Below are positions 1 through 5,971 of a stretch of 8,678 nucleotides of DNA, in pieces. The translations under genes and the position numbers were made by a program. Origin of the DNA: Peptococcaceae bacterium (GTDB taxonomy: Bacteria; Bacillota; Desulfitobacteriia; Desulfitobacteriales; Desulfitobacteriaceae). The notes beneath the pieces were generated by a model. It was not told where the DNA came from, did no database searches, and saw nothing but the letters and a program-made list of their open reading frames with translations. Position 1 is the first letter of the stretch, and the number at the start of each line of letters is the position of its first letter. The DNA lies in the NCBI GenBank assembly GCA_031289815.1, contig JAITOS010000038.1, positions 1 through 8,678 of the forward strand. The letters run 5' to 3'.

Positions 1-37
1 TGTCCTCTCGCTATTCACAACTTTCATTGATTCTTCG

Positions 38-46
38 TGTTAGAAT
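38..46 (+). promoter_or_regulatory. Candidate extended -10 promoter for htrA
   Basis: The sequence TGTTAGAAT fits an extended -10 element (TGn followed by TAGAAT, one mismatch from TATAAT). It lies about 55 bp before the htrA start codon. No good -35 hexamer sits at 16-18 bp spacing; a TTCACA at 14-19 is 21 bp away, which is too far. It is the only promoter-like element in the 100 bp ahead of htrA, and a promoter beyond the left edge cannot be excluded. Confidence 0.35.
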
Positions 47-100
47 ACGCTTAGGCACAACTTTACGGGATGACGAAATCGAAATATAAGGAGGTCGCGT

Positions 101-1363
101 ATGGATATGGATATCCAAGAAATGAACCCGGAATTGCAGCAACCAGCCGATGAACAACATTCGACCGCTGAACAGCGTCCAGTCGAAGAGCAACGCCCAG
201 TCGAAGAACCCGCCCAGGAGAGAACCGCGTCTCCTCCGCCCGCGGGCAAGCCTTTCAAAAAATATGGCGGGCTCGCCGTATTATGCGTACTCTGCGCCAT
301 GATCGGCGGCTTCATTACCGCCGCTTTCCTGCCGTATATCTATCCGCAAATCCGCCAGTCCGCCCCCAACAGCTCTTCTTACGCCCCCACCCTTACCGGC
401 GGCGAGCAAGCCGTCTTTCCCACCACTCAAATCGCGGCCAGCGTAGGGCCGGCGGTTGTCGGCGTCTCTAACTTCCAGACCGTTCAGGGCTTCCGGGGAA
501 ACCGCAATCTTCAGGAGATTGGCAGCGGCTCCGGTTTTATTCTCGACGCTCAAAACGGCTACATCGTCACCAATAATCATGTGATCGACGGCGCTCAGAA
601 AATCACGGTCACGCTGAGTGATGATCAAACCCTGGAGGCCGTGTTAATCGGAGCGGATCCACGCACCGACCTTGCCGTACTTCAGGTCCCGGACGCCGCC
701 GTTCTTGGTCTTACCGCCGTAAATATCGGGGACTCGTCTCAGCTCCAGGTCGGCGAACCCGTCGTCGCGATCGGCAATCCCGGCGGCAATGATCTGGCGC
801 GATCCGTCACCACCGGCGTCGTCTCGGCCCTGAATCGCAGTATCAGCTTACAAGGAGAATCGAGCTTTGATCTGATTCAAACGGATGCGGCCATCAACCC
901 CGGCAACAGCGGCGGCCCGCTGGTCAACAGCGCGGGCTGCGTCATCGGTATTAATTCGGCGAAATTTTCCCTGACCGGGTTTGAGGGAATTGGCTTTTCG
1001 ATTCCCATCACCGACGCCATGCCGGCCATACAGCAATTGATCGCTACCGGCATCGCCAAGCATCCGGCCCTGCTGATCCAGATCAACGATCAATATCTCC
1101 CCTACGCCAAGGCGAATAATCTGCCCCTGGGCGCTTATATCGCCGCCTTGACGCCCAACGGCCCGGCGGCAAAGGCCGGACTGGCCGAAGGCGACGTCAT
1201 TACGCAGATCAACCAGACGGTCGTTAAAAGTTCTTCGGAGCTGATCCGCGAACTCTATAAACTGAACATCGGCGATACCGTAACCATCACCTACGTTCGC
1301 AACGGTCAACCCGCTCAAGTTCAAGTTTCGCTGGGAGAGATCGCTTCAGAGCCATCGTCCTGA
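101..1363 (+). CDS. htrA: HtrA/DegP-family membrane-anchored serine protease with one PDZ domain
   Basis: This is a surface-facing quality-control protease of the S1C family, which degrades misfolded secreted or membrane proteins. The 420 residues begin with a cytoplasmic tail rich in Glu, Gln and Pro (1-54), then one membrane helix (about 56-80), a trypsin-like domain (about 108-312) and a C-terminal PDZ domain (about 318-412). The catalytic triad is visible as His160 (TNNHVIDG), Asp190 (DPRTDLAVL) and Ser270 (NPGNSGGP), so the enzyme should be active. The topology matches the YyxA/HtrA proteins of Bacillota rather than periplasmic DegP, which carries a cleaved signal peptide and two PDZ domains. 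The ATG is preceded by AAGGAGGT at 88-95 with ideal spacing. The tail contains a tandem duplication, EQRPVE twice at 24-35. It is alone on this strand and converges with the diguanylate cyclase gene. The family call is secure; the physiological substrate is unknown. Confidence 0.96.
   Translation: MDMDIQEMNPELQQPADEQHSTAEQRPVEEQRPVEEPAQERTASPPPAGKPFKKYGGLAVLCVLCAMIGGFITAAFLPYIYPQIRQSAPNSSSYAPTLTGGEQAVFPTTQIAASVGPAVVGVSNFQTVQGFRGNRNLQEIGSGSGFILDAQNGYIVTNNHVIDGAQKITVTLSDDQTLEAVLIGADPRTDLAVLQVPDAAVLGLTAVNIGDSSQLQVGEPVVAIGNPGGNDLARSVTTGVVSALNRSISLQGESSFDLIQTDAAINPGNSGGPLVNSAGCVIGINSAKFSLTGFEGIGFSIPITDAMPAIQQLIATGIAKHPALLIQINDQYLPYAKANNLPLGAYIAALTPNGPAAKAGLAEGDVITQINQTVVKSSSELIRELYKLNIGDTVTITYVRNGQPAQVQVSLGEIASEPSS
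170..205 (+). repeat. 18-bp tandem duplication inside the htrA tail
   Basis: Two adjacent 18-bp units (170-187 and 188-205) encode EQRPVE twice. They differ at three bases, all in third codon positions and all silent, so the protein repeat is exact while the DNA has drifted. That pattern suggests an old in-frame duplication in the cytoplasmic tail. Confidence 0.8.
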
Positions 1364-1372
1364 CGCAGCTCT

Positions 1373-2461
1373 TCAAGGCTTCGCCACCACGACTTTATTT
1401 CGTCCCGAACGTTTTGCCTCATACATCGCTTTATCCGCTATCTCCACCAATCGCTGAATGTCCTTTACCGTATCCGGATAGACGGCTACCCCAATGGATA
1501 CTGTCATATGTACGATGTCTCCTCCAAGCAGAATAAATTTATAATCCTGTACCGCTTTCCTGATTCTCTCCGCCACATCCAATATTTTTTCTCGGGGACA
1601 ATCCGTCATTAACACGGAAAATTCTTCGCCGCCGTTGCGGGAGACAATATCCATGTGATTACAGGAGCTGATGAGGATTTTCCCCAGATCCTCAAGGACT
1701 TTATCCCCATTTTTATGCCCATAACGATCATTGATCTTCTTAAAGAAATCAATATCAATAAAAAGCATGGCGATCAGGCTCTGATCGGTCAGGTTTTGCA
1801 CGATACGGCCAAATTTTTCTTCAAATTGCCGGATATTATTTAACCCCGTGCGGTAGTCTATGAGAGAATTTTCTTTATAACTGCGATAATAAACGCTCAA
1901 TACTTTAAGGTAATTGACATATACATAAATAACCGCGGAGATGGCGATGAAGCTGACCCCATAGAGCGCCGCCCATTGGAGCGCCGCTTCTACATCCGTT
2001 ATCCTGATCACGACGGCAATGACGCTGACCGCCACACTCCATAGCAGAATGGTGAACCATTGCCGCCACCCCCATTCCGGCCACGCATATTTTGCGATCA
2101 AACCGCCGCCAATAGCCATGATAACCACAGCCAGCGCTTCCACGACAGACGCCGTGCTTCCCGCGTCGTATAACAATACATATACAGCGAGCATCGCTCC
2201 TGTGACCAATACGCCCGCGAAGCCAAAGAGGGCGGCTGCCAGTACAATCACGGCATTTTTAAAGTCCAGAACCATATCCGGCGCCACATACACCCGGTTC
2301 AGGCTCAGGATAATCCCGACAATCCCCGCCATCAGGCTGAAAGCAATACAAAGACGCCACGACGTATCATAGGATTTTTCCCGGTTCGTTAATATCTGGT
2401 TTCCTATGCTTATAAAGGCTATCATGATACAGATATTCAGTAATAGTTGATTACCAATCAA
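1373..2461 (-). CDS. Membrane diguanylate cyclase: 5TMR-LYT sensor plus GGDEF domain
   Basis: The enzyme makes cyclic di-GMP from two GTP. Residues 1-190 are a hydrophobic region of about six membrane helices that resembles the LytS/YhcK-type 5TMR module (for example LDFKNAVIVLAAALFGFAG at 65-83). Residues about 200-360 are a GGDEF domain. It has DYRTGLNN (202-209) at its start, the metal/GTP segment FIDIDFFKKINDRYGH (234-249) and the active-site loop GGEEF at 277-281, so catalysis should be intact. The product-inhibition I-site is degenerate: the expected RxxD reads NHMD at 268-271. The start is TTG at 2459-2461, chosen because GAGGAG lies 7 nt upstream (2469-2474) and no better start precedes it. 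It follows guaB in the same direction after 73 bp with no promoter or terminator that I can see, so co-transcription is plausible. Its 3' end faces htrA 9 bp away. The signal it senses is unknown. Confidence 0.93.
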   Translation of the reverse strand: MIGNQLLLNICIMIAFISIGNQILTNREKSYDTSWRLCIAFSLMAGIVGIILSLNRVYVAPDMVLDFKNAVIVLAAALFGFAGVLVTGAMLAVYVLLYDAGSTASVVEALAVVIMAIGGGLIAKYAWPEWGWRQWFTILLWSVAVSVIAVVIRITDVEAALQWAALYGVSFIAISAVIYVYVNYLKVLSVYYRSYKENSLIDYRTGLNNIRQFEEKFGRIVQNLTDQSLIAMLFIDIDFFKKINDRYGHKNGDKVLEDLGKILISSCNHMDIVSRNGGEEFSVLMTDCPREKILDVAERIRKAVQDYKFILLGGDIVHMTVSIGVAVYPDTVKDIQRLVEIADKAMYEAKRSGRNKVVVAKP

Positions 2462-2474
2462 GTTAAAACTCCTC

Positions 2475-2498
2475 GCGCCGTTATGATTTTCCAGGCGC
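2475..2498 (-). other. Small GC stem-loop abutting the cyclase ribosome binding site
   Basis: GCGCC at 2475-2479 and GGCGC at 2494-2498 are perfect inverted repeats around a 14-nt loop in the guaB-cyclase gap. On the minus-strand RNA the stem ends directly before GAGGAG. There is no U-tract, so it is not an intrinsic terminator. The stem is only 5 bp; it could be a processing or translation-tuning structure, or chance. Confidence 0.3.
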
Positions 2499-2534
2499 TT
2501 TCTTTATTGCCGCATTCAAGGAAGACTACGGTTA

Positions 2535-4031
2535 TTAACTCTCTTTTAATATCACGTCATGCGCTCCGCCCTCGATAATACTGGTAGATGAGACCAGCGT
2601 GATTCTCGCTATTCTTTGCAATTCATCAATCGTCGTTGCCCCGCAATTACACATGGTTGACTTAATTTTGCTCATGCTGATATCAAGATTATCTTTCAAT
2701 TTGCCGGCATAGGGTACATAGGAATCGATCCCCTCTTCAAACTCCAGCTTTTGTTTACTGTCCCAGCCATAATCATACCGTTCCCAGTTGCGAGCCCGGT
2801 TCGACCCTTCTCCCCAATACTCCTTAACATAATTGGAGCCGATTTTCATCTTCCGGGTGGGACTTTCGTCAAATCTGGCAAAATATCTTCCCAGCATGAC
2901 AAAGTTCGCGCCCATCGCCAAGGCCAGCATCATATGATAATCATGGACAATCCCGCCGTCAGAACAGATCGGAACATACACGCCCGTTTGTTTGTAATAT
3001 TCATTTCTCGCTTTCGCAACCTCAATCACCGCCGTCGCTTGTCCCCGCCCAAGTCCTTTCTGCTCCCGCGTGATACAGATCGAACCGCCGCCAACGCCGA
3101 CCTTGACAAAGTCCGCGCCCGCCTCGGCCAAATAGAGGAAGCCTTCTTTATCCACGACATTGCCCGCGCCCACTCTCACTTCACCGCCATAGCGCTGTTT
3201 GATCCAATGAAGGGTTTCTCCCTGCCATTCGGAATAACCGTCCGAGGAATCAATGCACAGCAAATCGGCGCCCGCCTCAATCAGCGCGGGAACGCGTTCC
3301 CTGTAGTCTCTGGAGTTGATCCCGGCGCCGACGATCATCCGTTTATCCTGATCCAGCAGCATGTCCGGATTTTCTTTGTGATCATCATAGTCCTTGCGGA
3401 ATACCAAATAGAGCAGATGGTTGTCCTTATTGATAATCGGCAGGCAATTCAGCTTATGATCCCAGATCATGTCGTTCGCTTTCCCCAAGCTGATGCCTTC
3501 CGCCCCATAAATCAGGGAATCAAAGGGCGTCATGAATTCTCGGATCTTGCTCTTCAAAGGCGTTCGGCTCAAGCGGTAATCGCCGCTGGTCACGATCCCC
3601 AGCAATCTGCCGCTGGAAGAACCGTCATCGGTAATCGCAACGGTCGAATGTCCGGTTTTGGTCTTCAGCGCCAGAAGATCCGTCAGGGTATGTTCCGGCG
3701 TCAGATTGGAATTGCTGACCACAAACCCCGCTTTATATTGCTTCACCTTTTCTACCATTTCCACCTGTTTTTCAATCGCCTGCGAGGCAAAAATAAAGGA
3801 TATGCCGCCGCTTCTGGCCAGAGCGATCGCCATCGTCGCGTCGGAAACCGATTGCATAATCGCCGAAGCGACCGGAACGTTGATTTCCAGCGGGCATTTT
3901 TCACCAGCCTTGTAGCGGACAACCGGCGTCTTCAGGGAAACGTTTTCCGGAATGCATTCTTTTTTTGTCAGATTCGGCACCAGGAGATATTCACTAAAGG
4001 TTCTTGACGGTTCATTATAGTAATAAGCCAC
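2535..4031 (-). CDS. guaB: IMP dehydrogenase, Tritrichomonas foetus-like subfamily
   Basis: This enzyme oxidises IMP to XMP with NAD+, the committed step to guanine nucleotides. It is a cytoplasmic (beta/alpha)8 barrel with a CBS-pair subdomain inserted at about residues 100-220. Visible active-site elements are Asp261 (CIDSSDG), the catalytic loop GGGSICITREQKG with Cys319, the flap dyad Arg418-Tyr419 (RARNWERYD), and the C-terminal EGGAHDV at 487-493 that in relatives contributes to the monovalent cation site. From memory, these three active-site positions carry the same numbers as in the parasite T. foetus enzyme, and much of the sequence is near-collinear with it, unlike E. coli or B. subtilis GuaB; an alignment would settle this. 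The 498-residue length is normal. The start is GTG at 4029-4031, 8 nt after GGAGG, and the first residues MAYYYNEP fit the subfamily. It has its own promoter and a leader of about 120 nt, and the cyclase lies 73 bp downstream. Confidence 0.97.
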   Translation of the reverse strand: MAYYYNEPSRTFSEYLLVPNLTKKECIPENVSLKTPVVRYKAGEKCPLEINVPVASAIMQSVSDATMAIALARSGGISFIFASQAIEKQVEMVEKVKQYKAGFVVSNSNLTPEHTLTDLLALKTKTGHSTVAITDDGSSSGRLLGIVTSGDYRLSRTPLKSKIREFMTPFDSLIYGAEGISLGKANDMIWDHKLNCLPIINKDNHLLYLVFRKDYDDHKENPDMLLDQDKRMIVGAGINSRDYRERVPALIEAGADLLCIDSSDGYSEWQGETLHWIKQRYGGEVRVGAGNVVDKEGFLYLAEAGADFVKVGVGGGSICITREQKGLGRGQATAVIEVAKARNEYYKQTGVYVPICSDGGIVHDYHMMLALAMGANFVMLGRYFARFDESPTRKMKIGSNYVKEYWGEGSNRARNWERYDYGWDSKQKLEFEEGIDSYVPYAGKLKDNLDISMSKIKSTMCNCGATTIDELQRIARITLVSSTSIIEGGAHDVILKES

Positions 4032-4050
4032 ATCGATTCCCTCCCTCTGT

Positions 4051-4070
4051 ACGCGTGGTAATCACGTCGT
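4051..4070 (-). promoter_or_regulatory. Stem-loop in the guaB leader just before the ribosome binding site
   Basis: On the minus-strand RNA, ACG-A-CGTG pairs with CACG-CGT: a 7-bp stem with one bulged A and the 5-nt loop ATTAC. It ends a few nucleotides before the GGGAGGG ribosome binding region. As DNA it is also a near-palindrome and could be an operator. I recognise no known riboswitch or PurBox in the leader. A weaker GCCG/CGGC pairing exists further upstream at 4092-4115. The function is inferred only from position. Confidence 0.4.
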
Positions 4071-4157
4071 TTTTTTAATGATAAAGGAAAAGCCGTCATT
4101 CTCTGAACCGGCGGCAAATTTTTAAATACAGCAAAAGGTTTATCGTATTGTATGGAA

Positions 4158-4186
4158 ATTGTATAAAAAATGCGTCCTCAAGTCAA
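4158..4186 (-). promoter_or_regulatory. Sigma-A type promoter for guaB
   Basis: On the minus strand, -35 TTGACT (4181-4186) and -10 TACAAT (4158-4163) are separated by exactly 17 bp; each hexamer has one mismatch to consensus. Transcription should begin near 4151, giving a leader of about 120 nt ahead of the GTG at 4031. The promoter separates guaB from the upstream small gene that ends at 4249. I see no clear intrinsic terminator for that gene in 4187-4248, so read-through into guaB is possible. Confidence 0.8.
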
Positions 4187-4248
4187 GTGATCAGACTTTT
4201 TGCGACAAATTTCTAGTATTTTCGCGCCAGCGCCGAACTCTTTCACGC

Positions 4249-4773
4249 TCATTCCCTGGCATAATATTCAATATCACTTTCAGACATTCTCAGTCTTTGG
4301 CATTTTTGTTTACACTCTAAAATTTCCACTTCCGAGCGTTGTTTCAGCATTTGCAGGTTTCTCTCCTCCGCCTGACGATAACTCAGCCGCAGCCGCTCCG
4401 GCACAAACGCCTGCCCAAGGTTCCGGGCTTGAATTTCTCTCTGGAGGATGGTCGCCATCAGCTCCGCTTCTACCGCTTGAAATTCTTGTAATTGGCGATA
4501 TTGGCCGTCGATAGTACGCGTTAGTTCTTCAAACTGCGGATCCGCATAGTAGCCGATTTCATGACACAGCGCCAGAATCAGAGAATCCTCCGGCTTCATT
4601 TTTTGCTTGTCGGCCAGCTGAAAAATTCGCGCCATATTAATTCTGAATTCTTTTCTTTTCGGGTCAAAGACCGCCGCCGCGGTTTTTTCGTTCTGAAACG
4701 CCGCTTTGACCGGCCAATCAATCCCGCAAGCAGTTAAAAATTTTTTCGCCGCCGTCACCAGATCCAATTTCAC
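4249..4773 (-). CDS. Uncharacterised protein with a degenerate HExxH metallopeptidase-like motif
   Basis: I do not recognise a named family. The 174-residue product has no signal peptide or membrane helix, so it is probably cytoplasmic. Its middle resembles zinc peptidases: a strand-like FRINMARIF (43-51), a helix ending ALCHEIGYYAD (68-78), then EAELMA (102-107), which could hold a third-ligand Glu. The motif is HEIGY (71-75) where a gluzincin would have HEIGH; the second His is Tyr75, encoded by TAC, one transition from CAC. It may therefore be a catalytically dead relative of ImmA/IrrE or HtpX-like enzymes, or an unrelated helical protein. Residues about 95-165 are rich in Glu, Gln, Arg and Lys and probably form long helices or a coiled coil. 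The GTG at 4771-4773 sits only 3 nt after GGAG; the TTG two codons later gives 9 nt, so the start could be two codons shorter. It has its own promoter. Confidence 0.72.
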   Translation of the reverse strand: MKLDLVTAAKKFLTACGIDWPVKAAFQNEKTAAAVFDPKRKEFRINMARIFQLADKQKMKPEDSLILALCHEIGYYADPQFEELTRTIDGQYRQLQEFQAVEAELMATILQREIQARNLGQAFVPERLRLSYRQAEERNLQMLKQRSEVEILECKQKCQRLRMSESDIEYYARE

Positions 4774-4835
4774 TCACTCCAAATGCTTTGTTTTTTTAAA
4801 TCCTTCTTCGCAAAATGAATTCCGTTCCCTCTTAT

Positions 4836-4864
4836 ATTGTATCAAGCCTGCGCCATGATTTCAA
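4836..4864 (-). promoter_or_regulatory. Sigma-A promoter for the small HEIGY protein gene
   Basis: On the minus strand, -35 TTGAAA (4859-4864) and -10 TACAAT (4836-4841) are 17 bp apart. The -10 is extended by TGA immediately before it, fitting TGn. Initiation should be near 4829, giving a leader of about 55 nt. The promoter lies entirely in the 116-bp gap after the phosphodiester-glycosidase gene, so the small gene is its own transcription unit. Confidence 0.8.
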
Positions 4865-4867
4865 TGG

Positions 4868-4878
4868 TTCCCGGGGAA
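4868..4878. promoter_or_regulatory. Short palindrome directly upstream of a -35 box
   Basis: TTCCC-G-GGGAA is a perfect 5-bp inverted repeat with a 1-bp centre. It ends 3 bp upstream of the -35 hexamer at 4859-4864. A perfect palindrome at this place is where an activator or class-I regulator could bind. At 10 specified bases it could also be chance, and no second copy was seen elsewhere in the window. Confidence 0.25.
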
Positions 4879-4889
4879 GCCGCGCTAGT

Positions 4890-5870
4890 TCAGTTCGGTA
4901 CCACCACAAAAGCGTCCGACACATAACGTTCACCCATGATGTCGCAGGGCTTATTGATGACCTTGCCCTGATAGACTAAGGTCACGGAAGAGCCGCCGTC
5001 CAAGCAGGCCGCGTTGACCGCGCCGTATTTTAGAAAAATATTATACAGATCGGTCATCTGAGCTCCCAAACTGTGAAGGGGCTGGCGGCCATCGACGACC
5101 ACAAAAATAATCGTGCCGTCCACCGCCTGACCGATGGCGGTTCGCGGCGCGATCCCCCATTCCCCATCGACAAAATTGGTCCGCTTGCCGTCCTTGATGA
5201 GCGGCGGATAGAAAGACGTGCCTTCCCAGATGTTGTTCTTTATCACCTCCGCCGCGGTCATGATGCCGATGACCATCTGCCCGTCGCGGTCGAAGGCGAC
5301 CATATCCGTAGCCTCGCTCCCCATACTGTTGTGGACAATCTTTCCTTTGTGTACCGCGATCCCCTGGGGATATTTACCATTGCCGCGGCCACCGTCGGGA
5401 TCATCGAAGCCGCCGCCGTTGATGCCGGCAATCGCGCCGTTAGCCTGTACCAGCGTGCTGACGCGTTCGCCGGTAACGCCCAATTTGCTCGTCACCGCGA
5501 GTTGAATCCATTTGGGATCATCAATCAGCATGACCTTTCCCGCCCAGCCGCTGCCTTTCACTTCTTCGATCGTGATCCCCTCCACATCGGTCGCCACGCT
5601 CTCCGTGACGACGTCGGTGCCGTTGCCGGATCGCTCATACTTGTGTGTGATTTCCTCAATTTTTTCGTCCGAGAGAAAGGCTTGCACCACCTGCGGGTGC
5701 CGCGATGTGAGCACCGAAGCCACCGCCACGCTTTTCAGGCCGTCAAAGGGGCCGTAAAAGAGCGTCAGAGGCGCCAGCGCCACCGCCAAAACCAGGTTAT
5801 AGACGATAAACAGGATCAGCATTCCGTAGCGCATTTTGCGTTTATTTTGTTTTGGTTGTTTGTTTCTCAT
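4890..5870 (-). CDS. Membrane-anchored phosphodiester glycosidase family (NAGPA-like) protein
   Basis: Proteins with this domain resemble the mammalian enzyme that uncovers mannose 6-phosphate. Bacterial members are often annotated as exopolysaccharide-related and act outside the membrane on glycosyl phosphodiesters, but few have known substrates. The 326 residues start with a basic stretch and one membrane helix (about 15-38), a variable stem (40-125) and the catalytic-type domain (about 125-325). Family motifs visible in order are INGGGFDD (150-157), PRTAIGQ (242-248), VVDGRQ (258-263), the LDGGSS core (290-295) and ERYVSDAFVVVP at the C-terminus. The ATG is 5 nt after GAGGAG. It lies 101 bp behind the propeller-like gene with no promoter visible in the gap, so both are probably on one mRNA and may handle the same envelope polymer. 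Domain call is firm; substrate is unknown. Confidence 0.92.
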   Translation of the reverse strand: MRNKQPKQNKRKMRYGMLILFIVYNLVLAVALAPLTLFYGPFDGLKSVAVASVLTSRHPQVVQAFLSDEKIEEITHKYERSGNGTDVVTESVATDVEGITIEEVKGSGWAGKVMLIDDPKWIQLAVTSKLGVTGERVSTLVQANGAIAGINGGGFDDPDGGRGNGKYPQGIAVHKGKIVHNSMGSEATDMVAFDRDGQMVIGIMTAAEVIKNNIWEGTSFYPPLIKDGKRTNFVDGEWGIAPRTAIGQAVDGTIIFVVVDGRQPLHSLGAQMTDLYNIFLKYGAVNAACLDGGSSVTLVYQGKVINKPCDIMGERYVSDAFVVVPN

Positions 5871-5884
5871 AGAAGCTCCTCTCT

Positions 5885-5900
5885 GATCAGGCGATCAGGC
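5885..5900. repeat. 8-bp tandem direct repeat in the intergenic gap
   Basis: GATCAGGC occurs twice with no spacer in the gap between the propeller-like and phosphodiester-glycosidase genes, 15 bp before the latter's start codon. It could be a binding site or a short slippage product; nothing decides between them. Confidence 0.5.
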
Positions 5901-5912
5901 GTTTTTGCGATC

Positions 5913-5931
5913 CGCTCCGGATGGCGGAGCG
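5913..5931. other. 7-bp intercistronic hairpin
   Basis: CGCTCCG and CGGAGCG flank a 5-nt loop between the propeller-like and phosphodiester-glycosidase genes. On the minus-strand RNA it is followed by GATCGCAAAAA, not a U-tract, so it is not an intrinsic terminator for the operon. A role as an mRNA stability or processing structure within a two-gene transcript is possible. Confidence 0.45.
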
Positions 5932-5971
5932 TTTAAGCCGGGGGTTCCTTTTGCCGGGGATCGTTTTCTGA

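Noticed and set aside
1349..1371. Bidirectional terminator between htrA and the cyclase gene
   Set aside because: Only a 4-bp GAGC/GCTC pairing overlaps the converging 3' ends, with no T-tract on either side.
2751..4007. A 418-codon open frame on the plus strand opposite guaB
   Set aside because: It lies entirely antisense to an IMPDH with all catalytic motifs, its translation resembles no family, and its openness follows from the codon bias of guaB.
4032..4151. Purine riboswitch in the guaB leader
   Set aside because: The conserved junction and loop sequences of the purine aptamer are absent; only a simple bulged hairpin is visible.
5913..5931. Intrinsic terminator between the propeller-like and NAGPA-like genes
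   Set aside because: The hairpin is followed by GATCGCAAAAA on the minus-strand transcript, not by a U-tract.
5073..5936. A 287-codon open frame on the plus strand opposite the NAGPA-like gene
   Set aside because: It is the shadow of a gene with clear family motifs; its product is rich in His, Arg and Asp without domain features.
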